Counted from the first letter of the stretch, positions 8,692-16,745 are shown. The stretch: DNA of 64,000 nt from Sediminicoccus rosea (GCF_033547095.1 NZ_CP137852.1:1047501-1111500); one strand, 5' to 3'. The notes: generated by a model not told the origin, from the sequence alone. Program-made: numbers and translations.

Positions 8692-10749
8692 TCAGAGCAG
8701 GGTGGCGGCTTCGGCGCGCGGCGGTGGAACGGGCGCGGGCAGGGGGCGCGCGCCGCAGGCCTGGAGGAAGGCGGCGATCGCGTCCATCTCGGCGGCGGGA
8801 CGTGTCGCGTCATGGAAGGGGTCATCGGCCGCGCTGCCGGGCGGCACCCAGATCACCGTCTCATACCGGGCGCGGGTGAGGAGGACGCGATAGGTGTTGC
8901 GGATGAACTCCTGCTCCGCCGCGCCGTTCACCTGCTGCCAGCCGCGCCCGGCGAAGCGGCGGCAGCGCCAGGCGGCTCCGGCGCGCATCATGTCGCCGCC
9001 CCAGGCCAAGCCCACCGCGTCCAGCTCAAGCCCCTGGCAGGCATATTCGGTGGCCGCGACCTCCAGCGCGTCGGAGGCCCGGATGTCAGGCCAGCGTTCC
9101 AGGAACCAGGCGACCGGCTCCTCCGTCCCGATCAGCTGCGCGTCGAAGCCCTCAGCGCGCAGCCGCCGCGCGCCGGAGGACCGCACGAAGCCCGCGCGGC
9201 GCAGCCCCGGCGTCCAGCCCCGCAGCGCGGCGCGGGCGGCGCCGAGCGAGCGGGTGAGGAAATAGGGCACGCCGCCAGCCTCCTCCGCGATGGCGCGGGC
9301 GCCGGCGGCATCGCCGCGCAGCATCGCATCCACCCAGGCGGCGCCTGCTTCGCTCCGGACGCTGCGGATGGGCACGGTGAGGTCGAGCGCATCATCCAGG
9401 GTGAGCCAGGGCGCAGGACCCGCGTTCAGCCGCTGCGCGGCTTCGCGCGCGGTCAGCGCTCGGGGGGCCGCGACGGCGCGCCAGCCCGGCGTGGCGGCGA
9501 TGACGCGGCCCCATTCAGCGAGCCCGGCCTCGCCCGTGTTGATCTCCTGCCCATGGCCGATCAGCGCCACGATGGCGGCGAAGCCCGCATGCCGCCCCAT
9601 GATGGCGAGGGCATGCGCGGGCTCGCTCATGGTCAGCACGCTCTTGCGGCGCTGCGTGTCGCGCCCGGCCTGGGCTGCGTCCCAGGCGCGCTGCGCCTCG
9701 TCGAAGATGATCACGCGCTCGGCCGGCGGCGCGGCGGCATGGGCGTTGTCGGCCAGGAAGCGGTGCACGTTCTGCAAGGCCTGCGCCGTCTCATGCCGCG
9801 CCTGGCGCAGCTTTCCGGCGCGCTGCCGCCGCAGCGGGTCGTGGCTCGGGCCGAGGGCGAGGTCGATTCCCGCGCGGTCGCAGGCCAGCGCCTCGCGCAG
9901 GACCGCCACCAGCGGTGCATTGCCGGTGAGGAAGGCGGTGCCGAGGCGCCGATGCTCGCCAAAGACGATGTTCAGCCCGCACAGCGTCTTGCCCGCGCCG
10001 GGGACGCCGGTGACGAAGACCACCACGCGCTCCTCCGCCGCGCGCGCCGCTTCCAATGCGCGCAGGATGGCCTCGGTGGTGCGCGTCAGGTTGTCCGTGT
10101 CGGCACGTGCGGCGGCGATGTCGGCCACGCTGTTGCGGGCAAAGAGCCGCGCCGCCGCCTCGACGATGGTGGGCACGGGCTTGTAGGGCGCGGTGATCCA
10201 GGCCGCCGGGTCGAGCGGTGCGACTGGCGCGGGCAGGGCGTCCTGCAGCGCGGCCAGGCGCTCGCCCAGCGCGGCGCCGTTGCAATCCGCGACGGGTGCG
10301 ACGCCCGGCGTGGGCAGGCCGAATTGCAGGGGCGGGAGGCGCCGCGCCTCGGTGGCGACCAGCACCGGCAGGATCGGATGGGCGCGGCTGTTCGCGTGGA
10401 AATCCCAGAGGTCCTGTGCGTAATCCTCGGCCTGGGCGCGATCCACCGGGGTGAAGGCGGTGGCGCCCACCTTGAACTCCAGCACGAAGATCGCGCGCGG
10501 CGTGACCAGCACGGCGTCGATCCGTTTCTCCAGCCGCAGCATGTCGTATTCGAAGGCGATCCGCGCCTCCGCCCAGCGCGGCCCGGCCAGCGCCGCCTGG
10601 AGCAGCGCGACCTGCGTGGTCCAGGCGCGGAGTTGCGCCGGCTCCCCGCTCAGCCGCCGCGCCATCTGCGCCGCGGCGAGTGCGGCCGCGATGCCCTCCG
10701 GCGCACTGCGGAGCAGGTCAGGGACGGTCAGGTCGAGCCATGGGCGCAT
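8692..10749 (-). CDS. DUF2075 superfamily 1-type helicase with N-terminal nuclease-like domain
   Basis: A 685-residue protein. Residues about 50-120 contain IDAVLVTPRAIFVLEFKVGA, whose D...E-x-K pattern resembles a PD-(D/E)xK nuclease core. Residues about 240-330 carry Walker A FVTGVPGAGKTLCGLNIVFG and residues about 345-355 Walker B VIIFDEAQRAWD. The C-terminal part has ATEYACQGLELDAVGLAWG and NTYRVLLTRARYETVIWV, the superfamily 1 helicase motifs typical of DUF2075 (Schlafen group 3-like) proteins. A nucleic-acid-remodelling role, possibly in defence or repair, is inferred. The start overlaps the end of the EamA gene by 32 bp, so it is the last gene of an otherwise unrelated operon. Confidence 0.85.
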   Translation of the reverse strand: MRPWLDLTVPDLLRSAPEGIAAALAAAQMARRLSGEPAQLRAWTTQVALLQAALAGPRWAEARIAFEYDMLRLEKRIDAVLVTPRAIFVLEFKVGATAFTPVDRAQAEDYAQDLWDFHANSRAHPILPVLVATEARRLPPLQFGLPTPGVAPVADCNGAALGERLAALQDALPAPVAPLDPAAWITAPYKPVPTIVEAAARLFARNSVADIAAARADTDNLTRTTEAILRALEAARAAEERVVVFVTGVPGAGKTLCGLNIVFGEHRRLGTAFLTGNAPLVAVLREALACDRAGIDLALGPSHDPLRRQRAGKLRQARHETAQALQNVHRFLADNAHAAAPPAERVIIFDEAQRAWDAAQAGRDTQRRKSVLTMSEPAHALAIMGRHAGFAAIVALIGHGQEINTGEAGLAEWGRVIAATPGWRAVAAPRALTAREAAQRLNAGPAPWLTLDDALDLTVPIRSVRSEAGAAWVDAMLRGDAAGARAIAEEAGGVPYFLTRSLGAARAALRGWTPGLRRAGFVRSSGARRLRAEGFDAQLIGTEEPVAWFLERWPDIRASDALEVAATEYACQGLELDAVGLAWGGDMMRAGAAWRCRRFAGRGWQQVNGAAEQEFIRNTYRVLLTRARYETVIWVPPGSAADDPFHDATRPAAEMDAIAAFLQACGARPLPAPVPPPRAEAATLL

Positions 10750-11638
10750 GCCCGGGCATGCTGGCAGCTTTCCCCCGCCCCGGCCAGGTCGCCAGCAGCA
10801 GGCTCGTCATCATCAGCACGAAGCCGGCGAGGTGGATCAGCCCGAAGTCCTCGCCCAGGAACAGCACGGCCGTCACCGCCGCGCTCGCCGGCAGGAAGGC
10901 GGTGAAGACGCCGGCCGTCGCCGCCGGGACGCGCTTCATGCCGGCATACCAGAGCAGCAGGCAGAGCACGCTTGCCGTGATTGAATGGAACAGCAGCAGG
11001 CCGAGCAGATACGGGTCCGCCAGCGCGGCAATGGCGGCGTAGCCAGGGGCGGCGAAGGGCAGCAGGAACAGTGCGGAGAAGGCCTGCATCCAGAGCGAGG
11101 CGGTGATCACCGGCACGGCACCCGCCACGCGGCGGGCCAGCAGCACATAGATCGCCTCACCGCAGACACCGAGGAAGACCAGCAGGTTGCCGAGGGCCGA
11201 GCCACCCCCGCCACCGCCCAGACGCGCCAGTGTGATCGCCGCCATGCCGAAGCCGGCGAGGCCCGCCGCCAGCCATTGCCGCGCCGAAAGCCGCTCGCGC
11301 AGCCAGAGGAAGCTGCCCAGCGCGACCACCGCCGGCAGCGTCGCCAGCACCAGCCCACCCTCCAGCGCCGAGGTGAAGCGCAGGCCCGCCAGCAGCCCCG
11401 CATTGTAGAGCGCCGTGCCGAACACCGCCTGGAGGAAAAGGTTGCGCTTCACGGCCGCGGGCACCGAGACGCGCCCCTCGATCATCCGCGCCAATGGCCA
11501 GAGCACCACGACGGCGAGCGCGCAGCGCAGGCAGGCGATCATCGCGATAGGCAGCGCATCGGCGAGCAGCTTCGCCACGCCGACATTGGCGCCGACCAGG
11601 ATCATCGCCAGCGCCAATTGCCCGTAGGCGAGGATCAT
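10718..11638 (-). CDS. EamA/DMT-family transporter
   Basis: A 306-residue membrane protein with about ten hydrophobic helices in two EamA halves, e.g. QLALAMILVGANVGVAKLLA near the start and FTAFLPASAAVTAVLFLG near the end. Gly/Glu-containing helix motifs (EGGLVLATLPAVVALGSFLW) fit drug/metabolite exporters of the inner membrane. The ATG overlaps the stop of the MGMT-like gene by four bases (ATGA), which decides the start. The substrate is unknown. The C-terminal tail (MPGHAPMARPDRP) overlaps the start of the DUF2075 helicase gene, so the two are probably translationally coupled. Confidence 0.88.
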   Translation of the reverse strand: MILAYGQLALAMILVGANVGVAKLLADALPIAMIACLRCALAVVVLWPLARMIEGRVSVPAAVKRNLFLQAVFGTALYNAGLLAGLRFTSALEGGLVLATLPAVVALGSFLWLRERLSARQWLAAGLAGFGMAAITLARLGGGGGGSALGNLLVFLGVCGEAIYVLLARRVAGAVPVITASLWMQAFSALFLLPFAAPGYAAIAALADPYLLGLLLFHSITASVLCLLLWYAGMKRVPAATAGVFTAFLPASAAVTAVLFLGEDFGLIHLAGFVLMMTSLLLATWPGRGKAASMPGHAPMARPDRP

Positions 11639-11919
11639 CTGCGCGAGGCCGGTGCATTGGCCGGCCGCTGCTGTCGCGGCACGCCATGCGGCAGCGCTGC
11701 AACATCCAGCGCGTCCGCCGCCTTGGCCACCACGCGCCCGGCTGGGAAGGCGGCGCGTTCCTCGGCGTCCAGCATCTTCAGGATATAGGCGACATGGCGG
11801 GGCATCACGTCCAGATGCGCGCCGATGTCGCGGAAGGTCACCACGCCGCCCTCCGGGATGCTCGCCACGATCGTCAGCACATCGGCCTTGATCCGCGCGA
11901 AGAAGGGCGACTTCGCCAT
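11635..11919 (-). CDS. MGMT/ATL-family DNA-binding protein without the acceptor Cys
   Basis: A 94-residue protein resembling the helix-turn-helix DNA-binding domain of O6-alkylguanine-DNA alkyltransferases (IPEGGVVTFRDIGAHLDVMP, then HVAYILKML). The usual active-site PCHR, or PWHR of alkyltransferase-like proteins, is absent; the aligned stretch is AAFPAGRVVAKAA. Proteins of this type bind alkylated bases without repairing them and flag them for excision repair, or act simply as DNA-binding proteins. It shares its start base with the stop of the FemAB-like gene (TGATG), and its stop overlaps the EamA start. The C-terminus (RQQRPANAPASRR) is short and basic. Confidence 0.7.
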   Translation of the reverse strand: MAKSPFFARIKADVLTIVASIPEGGVVTFRDIGAHLDVMPRHVAYILKMLDAEERAAFPAGRVVAKAADALDVAALPHGVPRQQRPANAPASRR

Positions 11920-13064
11920 CAGGCCTCGCCCTCGCGCCGATAGGGCGAGAGTGTCGCCAGCTCCGCCATGCGTTCCTCGATCGCGGGGCGTTCATGCTCC
12001 AGGAAGCGCGCCACCGCATCCGAGAGGCCGCGATGCGCGATGAGATGCGCGGAATAGGTCATGGCCGGCAGGTAGCCGCGCTGGATCTTGTGCTCGCCCT
12101 GCGCGCCGGCTTCGACGCGGCCGATGCCGTGCGCGATCGCGAAATCAATGGCGCGCAGATAGCACAGCTCGAAATGCAGGAAGGGCACTTCCTCGTCGCA
12201 ACCCCAGTTGCGGCCGTAGAGCGCCTCGCCGCCCAGCAGGTTGAGCGCCCCCGCGACAGGCTTGCCGTCGCGCTCCGCCCACATCAGCACCACGCGATCG
12301 CCCAGCTTCTCGCCCAGCAGCGGCCAGAAGGCTTTGGTGAGGTAGGCGCTGCCCCAGCGCGCATCCACCGTGTTGCGATAGAAGCGGTTGAAGGCTGCCC
12401 AGTGCGCGGGCGTGATCTCGGCGCCGCGCAGGGTTTTCAACGTCAGCCCGCTTTCCGCCACCGCGCGGCGCTCGCGCTTCAGCGTCTTGCGCTTGCGGCT
12501 CGAGAGTGCGCCGAGGAAATCGTCGAAGTCGGAAAAGCCCTGATTCTGCCAATGGAACTGCACGCCGATGCGCTGCAGCCAGCCAGCCTCACCCAGCGCC
12601 TCCCATTCCTCGCGCGTGCAGAAGGTGATGTGGGTCGAGGAGAATTTCAGCGCGCCCATCGCCTGGGCCAGGCCCTGCGCCAGGGCCGCCACCGGCACGC
12701 CGGGCCGGCGCAGCAGGCGCGGGCCGGGCACCGGGCTGAAGGGCACCGCCACCTGCAGCTTGGGGTAGTAGCGCCCGCCCGCCTGCTCATAGGCCTGGGC
12801 CCAGCCATGGTCGAAGACGTATTCGCCATAGGAGTGCGATTTCGCATAGGCCGGCGCGCAGGCCACCAGCGCGCCCCCCGCATCGCGCAGCGCCAGATGC
12901 TGCGGCAGCCAGCCGGTCTTGGCCGAGGCGCTGCCGCTTTCCTCCACCGCGCTCAGGAAGGCATGGCTGACGAAGGGGTTGTCACCCGCGCAGGCATCCC
13001 ACTCCGCCGCCGGAATTTCGGCGATGGCCGGGTGCAGGGAGAGGCGGAGTTCAGGAGAATCCAT
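11919..13064 (-). CDS. FemAB-like GNAT protein (DUF482)
   Basis: About 381 residues from the ATG at 13064. The sequence LHPAIAEIPAAEWDACAGDN with PFVSHAFLSAVEESG is the hallmark N-terminus of the DUF482 (COG3146) family. KRKTLKRERRAVAESG and FNRFYRNTVDARWG are the family's central basic helix and second acetyltransferase-like half. These proteins have a duplicated GNAT fold like FemA/B aminoacyl transferases; their reaction is not established. The start avoids a 30-codon extension that would run through the palindromic repeat copy. It is the first gene of the unit leading to MGMT-like, EamA and DUF2075. Confidence 0.85.
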   Translation of the reverse strand: MDSPELRLSLHPAIAEIPAAEWDACAGDNPFVSHAFLSAVEESGSASAKTGWLPQHLALRDAGGALVACAPAYAKSHSYGEYVFDHGWAQAYEQAGGRYYPKLQVAVPFSPVPGPRLLRRPGVPVAALAQGLAQAMGALKFSSTHITFCTREEWEALGEAGWLQRIGVQFHWQNQGFSDFDDFLGALSSRKRKTLKRERRAVAESGLTLKTLRGAEITPAHWAAFNRFYRNTVDARWGSAYLTKAFWPLLGEKLGDRVVLMWAERDGKPVAGALNLLGGEALYGRNWGCDEEVPFLHFELCYLRAIDFAIAHGIGRVEAGAQGEHKIQRGYLPAMTYSAHLIAHRGLSDAVARFLEHERPAIEERMAELATLSPYRREGEA

Positions 13065-13092
13065 CGCCCCATAATGGGGCGAAACCTCCGAT

Positions 13093-13141
13093 AGAGAATG
13101 ATGCGTGAAGGCGGAATCGCCGGAACGCTGAATCATTCTCT
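13093..13141. repeat. Dispersed palindromic element, copy 2 (long hairpin)
   Basis: Perfect 10-bp outer arms AGAGAATGAT (13093-13102) and ATCATTCTCT (13132-13141), with inner pairing GGCG GAAT CGCC. The core ATGCGTGAAGGCGGAATCGC aligns with copies at 7930-7975 and 52271-52316. It lies between the ridA stop and the FemAB-like start, so in the mRNA it forms a strong hairpin between two co-oriented genes and may attenuate or stabilise the upstream transcript. Confidence 0.75.
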
Positions 13142-13151
13142 CAAATGGCAT

Positions 13152-13616
13152 CTAGACCAGTTCGAGAATCGCCTCGACCTCGACCGCGGCCCCGCCCGGC
13201 AGCGCGGCCACGCCGACGGCGCTGCGCGCATGCCGCCCGGCCTCGCCGAACACCGCCACCGCGCAATCCGAGGCGCCGTTGATGACGGTCGGCTGGTCGC
13301 CGAAGTTCGGCGTGGAATTCACATAGCCGGTGATCCGCAGCACCCGCGCGATCCGGTCCAGGTCCCCACCCGCCGCCACCTTCGCGTGCGCGAGCACCGA
13401 GAGGAAGCATTGCTGCGCCGCCGCCTTGGCCTCCTCGATGGAAACGCCGGCGCCGAGATGGCCCACGGGATGGATCGCCCCATCCTTCCGCGGCACCTGG
13501 CCCGAGACGTAGATGAGCTTCCCCGAGACGGTGAAGGGCACGTAGTTGGCGATGGGCGCGCCGGCCTCGGGCAGGGTCAGGCCCAGCTCGGCCAGGCGCG
13601 CTTCGATCTTCGACAT
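13152..13616 (-). CDS. RidA-family enamine/imine deaminase
   Basis: A 154-residue YjgF/YER057c/UK114-type protein. [11 protein letters not shown], the central [18 protein letters not shown] and the C-terminal [19 protein letters not shown] are family blocks, with the catalytic Arg expected in the [10 protein letters not shown] strand. RidA proteins are cytosolic trimers that hydrolyse reactive enamines such as 2-aminoacrylate released by PLP enzymes. The length (about 150) is that of the longer alphaproteobacterial subgroup. Its ATG shares a base with the TGA of the upstream NrdJ-like gene (TGATG), so the two are translationally linked. Confidence 0.9.
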   Translation of the reverse strand: MSKIEARLAELGLTLPEAGAPIANYVPFTVSGKLIYVSGQVPRKDGAIHPVGHLGAGVSIEEAKAAAQQCFLSVLAHAKVAAGGDLDRIARVLRITGYVNSTPNFGDQPTVINGASDCAVAVFGEAGRHARSAVGVAALPGGAAVEVEAILELV

Positions 13617-15130
13617 CAGGCGACAACCCTCAGATTGCGTTTCGGGCGCTCGGCCACCGGCGGCAGGTCGAGCGGGAGAAGCGGCGATTGCTCGGCCGCG
13701 CGGGAGAGGCTGCCCGGCGCCACATCCTCGGCCTCGGGCTGCGGCAGCGCGCCGCCCAGATAGTCCATGGCGAGGCGACGGAAGGCCCAATCGAGCACGG
13801 AGGTGGCGCGGGGGATGTCCGGGTCGCCCTCCACCACGCCGGCCGGGCCGAAGCGGGTATAGGCGAAGGCGTCCACGTAGTCGGCCAGCGGCACCCCGCG
13901 CGCGAGGCCGGCCGAGACCGCCTGGGCGAAGGCATCCATCAGGCTGCGATAGGCGGCCCCCTCCTTGGAGAGGCTGAAGGCGATCTCACGCAGCGCGCCC
14001 TCCTCCTCGGCGGTCCGCAGCGCGACGCGATGGCCACCCACGGTGACATGCAGCGTCTGGCCCGATTGGCGGCGCAGCGTCGGGCGCGGCGCCGAGCGGG
14101 CGGCCGGGGCCGGGCGGGGGGCGGCGGGCAGCGCCACGGGCGCGGGCGGCGCCACATGCAGGAAGGGCGCGACGGCGGCCTGCATCGCCCGGCGCGAGGC
14201 CTGGCTGACCGGGCCGAGCAGCGCGGCGACGCGGGCCTGCGGCGCGCGCATCGCGGCGCGCGTGGGCACATCCACCACGCCGGTCGGCGTCTCGACGGCG
14301 CGCGTGGCGCCGGGGGCCGGCGCGATGCCGGCGGTCTCGGCGCCCAGCAGCGCCTCGGCCGCATCGGCCGGCGCGAGGGCGACCAGCGCCTGGTGCCGCA
14401 GCCCCGGCGAGGCCATGGCGGCGTCGAGCGCGGCACGGGCGGCGGCCGCAAGGCCAGGGACGACGGTCTGCGACGGCGGCTCGGGCCAGATCAGGGCGAT
14501 GGGCTCGCGCGCGCCCAGGCGCTCGGCCATGCGGCCGCTCTGCGCCTCGGCCGCGCCGCGGGTGAGGGCCGCGATGCCGGCAGCCACCTCGCGCGCCTCG
14601 GAGCTGTCGTAGGGAAGGCCGAGGCCGGCCAGCAGGCCCGCGAGGTCGGCGAAGCCCAGGCGCAGCCGGGTCGCCTTGCCGGCGGTCACGGCATCGAGGA
14701 AGACCACGGCCAGCGCGCAGGCTTCGGCATAGCCCTCGAGGTCCAGGCCGCCCTCGGGTTCCAGGAAGGCGGGCAGGTTCAGCACGAAGCGCGGCTCGGC
14801 CTTGGTGTCGCCGCGCCAGCATTCGGCGCCGGGCGCGCCGCGGCGGGTCAGCAGCAAAGCGCGCCAGCCCTCGGCCAGGTGCGGCGCCTCGGCGGGGGTC
14901 ACGAGCCCGGCCTTCTCGCCGGATTTCAGCGCGCGGGCGATCCAGGCCTCGGCGATGCGGGGGAGTGCCACTGGGCGCTCGCCGGGAACGAGCGCGGCCA
15001 GGGCGGCGGCGGCGTCATCCTCCCAGGAATCCGGCAGGGCGACGGCGCGGGGTGGCGCGTCGGGGTCCGCGCCGATCCGGGTGCGCCTGAGCGCGACCCC
15101 TTCCCACAAGCTTCCAGCGATGCGTGCCAT
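13616..15130 (-). CDS. TSCPD-domain protein related to B12-dependent ribonucleotide reductase
   Basis: A 504-residue protein whose C-terminal third matches the end of NrdJ class II ribonucleotide reductase: LREIAFSLSKEGAAYRSL, then GVPLADYVDAFAYTRFGPAG and TSVLDWAFRRLAMDYLGG. NrdJ itself is much longer (about 950-1250 residues). Here the N-terminal 350 residues are Ala-rich, and I see no convincing catalytic Cys/Glu loop of a reductase. It is therefore a free-standing derivative rather than a complete enzyme. Possible roles are an accessory or regulatory partner of NrdJ, or a diverged enzyme. A palindrome matching the NrdR consensus lies 66 bp upstream, and ridA is translationally coupled downstream. 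Confidence 0.75.
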   Translation of the reverse strand: MARIAGSLWEGVALRRTRIGADPDAPPRAVALPDSWEDDAAAALAALVPGERPVALPRIAEAWIARALKSGEKAGLVTPAEAPHLAEGWRALLLTRRGAPGAECWRGDTKAEPRFVLNLPAFLEPEGGLDLEGYAEACALAVVFLDAVTAGKATRLRLGFADLAGLLAGLGLPYDSSEAREVAAGIAALTRGAAEAQSGRMAERLGAREPIALIWPEPPSQTVVPGLAAAARAALDAAMASPGLRHQALVALAPADAAEALLGAETAGIAPAPGATRAVETPTGVVDVPTRAAMRAPQARVAALLGPVSQASRRAMQAAVAPFLHVAPPAPVALPAAPRPAPAARSAPRPTLRRQSGQTLHVTVGGHRVALRTAEEEGALREIAFSLSKEGAAYRSLMDAFAQAVSAGLARGVPLADYVDAFAYTRFGPAGVVEGDPDIPRATSVLDWAFRRLAMDYLGGALPQPEAEDVAPGSLSRAAEQSPLLPLDLPPVAERPKRNLRVVA

Positions 15131-15195
15131 GCCAGGAGCCTAGCCCGCACCCCGCCTTGCGGGAAGCCGCATGATGTGGCCAGAACAAGAACGGC

Positions 15196-15211
15196 CCACA
15201 ACATCTTGTGG
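15196..15211. promoter_or_regulatory. NrdR-box-like palindrome
   Basis: CCACAACATCTTGTGG has perfect 6-bp arms around CATC and matches the NrdR consensus acaCwAtATaTwGtgt at all the invariant positions. It lies in the 148-bp region between the divergent NrdJ-like gene (start 15130) and the NDUFA12 gene (start 15279). NrdR is the repressor of ribonucleotide reductase genes. NrdR usually binds two boxes about three helical turns apart; I see only one convincing box here. Confidence 0.5.
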
Positions 15212-15278
15212 AAAACTCCCAAGCCCCCGCGCGCCCGGGGATGCTTTGCCGCGGCCCGGAATTGTGGGATCATGGGGC

Positions 15279-15632
15279 ATGTCCACGATCGATCTTTTCC
15301 TGACCCGCCTGACCAGCCGCAAGATCGGCCGGGATGAGGCCGGCAACACCTATTACGAGTCGCGCCGGCCGGATCCGGTCTATGGCCGCACCCGCCGGAC
15401 GGTGGCGCTGGCCAAGGGCCTCGACTCCTCGATCGTGCCACCCGAGTGGCATGCCTGGCTGCACCACACGACGGAGGCGCCCCTCGCGGGCCCCCGGCAC
15501 GCCTGGCAGAAGCCGCACCAGCCCAACCTCACCGGCACGCCGGGCGCCTGGCGCCCCAAGGGGCATGACTATGCCGGTGGGCAGCGCCGCGTGACCGGCG
15601 GCGATTATGAGGCCTGGACGCCGGGCGGCTGA
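15279..15632 (+). CDS. NDUFA12-type NADH:ubiquinone oxidoreductase subunit
   Basis: A 117-residue homologue of the mitochondrial complex I accessory subunit NDUFA12 (B17.2), which alphaproteobacteria share with mitochondria. Family features are IGRDEAGNTYYESR near the N-terminus and PPEWHAWLHHTTEAP in the middle, then a Gly/Pro-rich tail with WQKPHQPNLTGTPGAW and DYEAWTPGG. It is peripheral to complex I at the membrane arm-matrix arm junction and helps assembly or stability. It leads the rightward operon with mlaD, a 70-residue protein and DUF2155, an order that is common in alphaproteobacteria. Confidence 0.93.
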   Translation: MSTIDLFLTRLTSRKIGRDEAGNTYYESRRPDPVYGRTRRTVALAKGLDSSIVPPEWHAWLHHTTEAPLAGPRHAWQKPHQPNLTGTPGAWRPKGHDYAGGQRRVTGGDYEAWTPGG

Positions 15633-15667
15633 CAGGCCATCTGTCCCCGCATGGAAAACATGATCGC

Positions 15668-16171
15668 ATGAAGGCCCGCAGCCTCACCGAAGTGCTGACC
15701 GGCGCCGTGGTCCTGGTCTGCGCCGGGGCCTTCCTCGCCTATGCCATCCTGCATGGCGGCCGCTCCCCCCAGACGGACGGCATCGCGCTGACCGCCGAGT
15801 TCGACCGCGTGGACGGGCTGAACCAGGGTGCCGACGTGAAGATCGGCGGCGTGAAGGTGGGTTCGGTCAGCGACCTGCGGATCGATCCCCGCAGCTTCCA
15901 GGCCGTCGTGACGCTGCGCGTGCGCCGCGACCTCGGCCTGCCCATCGATTCCTCGGCCGAGGTCACCTCGGAAGGGCTGCTCGGCGGCAAATACGTCTCC
16001 ATCGTGCCCGGCGGCGCCGAGCGCCTGCTGGCCGATGGCGGGCGCATCACCGAGACCCAGGGCTCCGTCAGCCTGGAGAGCCTGCTCGGCCGCTTTATCT
16101 TCTCGGTCACGCAGATGAATTCCGGCAGCGGTGCCGCGGCCGCCGAGGCCACGCCGGCCCCGCCGCGATGA
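15668..16171 (+). CDS. mlaD: MlaD-type phospholipid transport substrate-binding protein
   Basis: A 167-residue protein with one N-terminal membrane anchor (LTGAVVLVCAGAFLAYAIL, residues about 9-27). A single MCE domain follows: FDRVDGLNQGADVKIGGVKV, then GLPIDSSAEVTSEGLLGGKY. MlaD forms a hexameric ring on the periplasmic face of the MlaFEDB ABC transporter and moves phospholipids between the membranes to keep outer-membrane asymmetry. The remaining mla genes are not in this window. The stop overlaps the next start by 4 bp (ATGA). Confidence 0.92.
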   Translation: MKARSLTEVLTGAVVLVCAGAFLAYAILHGGRSPQTDGIALTAEFDRVDGLNQGADVKIGGVKVGSVSDLRIDPRSFQAVVTLRVRRDLGLPIDSSAEVTSEGLLGGKYVSIVPGGAERLLADGGRITETQGSVSLESLLGRFIFSVTQMNSGSGAAAAEATPAPPR

Positions 16172-16380
16172 GCACGCCGCCCGCCATCTGGCCGGGCAGC
16201 GACGGCCAGCCCATCTCCTGCCGCGAAAAGGTGAAGGTGCTGGTCGAAAACCACACCGAGGCGGCGCAGGTCCTGCGCGACGCCTTCGAGGATGCGGTGC
16301 TGATGGGCGTGGACGAAGCGGCGATGCGCGCCATCCTCGCCGAGATCATCGCCACCCTGCCGAGCCCGCGCCGGAAATGA
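16168..16380 (+). CDS. Small conserved hypothetical protein
   Basis: A 70-residue cytosolic protein without signal peptide. The second half is predicted helical (LVENHTEAAQVLRDAFEDAV, DEAAMRAILAEII). It overlaps mlaD by ATGA at its start and the DUF2155 gene by ATGA at its stop, so it is firmly embedded in the operon and very likely translated. I do not recognise a named family or function. Confidence 0.75.
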   Translation: MSTPPAIWPGSDGQPISCREKVKVLVENHTEAAQVLRDAFEDAVLMGVDEAAMRAILAEIIATLPSPRRK

Positions 16381-16745
16381 GCTGGCTGCGCCCGGCCCTG
16401 CTCGCCCTGCTTCTCGCCGCTCCCCTGCCTGCCGCCGCCCAGGAATGGGTGCCGCGCCGCGTGGGCGAGATCCAGGCGCTGGACAAGGTGAATGCGCGCG
16501 TCGCCACGCTGCGCGCGACGGTGGGCGAGCCCACGCGCTTCGGTACGCTCACCATCACGCTGCGCGCCTGCCATGCCCGCCCGCCCGACGAGGTGCCCGA
16601 CGCCGCAGCCTTCCTGGAGGTGACGGATGCCCAGCGCGGCGGTGGCAACCAGCCGGTGTTCCGCGGCTGGCTCTTCGCCGATGCGCCCGCAGTGAACATG
16701 TTCGAGCACCCGGTCTATGACCTGCGGATCCTGAACTGCCGGTAG
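16377..16745 (+). CDS. DUF2155 exported protein
   Basis: A 122-residue protein with signal peptide LRPALLALLLAAPLPAAAQ (cleavage near residue 21). The mature domain carries the DUF2155 blocks VGEIQALDKVNARVATL, LRACHARPPDE and FRGWLFADAPAVNMFEHPVY, ending with a Cys (ILNCR) that can pair with the Cys in LRACHA. The family is periplasmic, almost confined to alphaproteobacteria, and has no established reaction. Position downstream of mlaD suggests an envelope role. The stop is 7 bp from the convergent DUF4214 gene. Confidence 0.85.
   Translation: MSWLRPALLALLLAAPLPAAAQEWVPRRVGEIQALDKVNARVATLRATVGEPTRFGTLTITLRACHARPPDEVPDAAAFLEVTDAQRGGGNQPVFRGWLFADAPAVNMFEHPVYDLRILNCR

Noticed and set aside
15167-15182. 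A possible second NrdR box upstream of 15196
   Set aside because: Only the central positions match and the spacing (29 bp) is not the usual three helical turns, so I report a single box.
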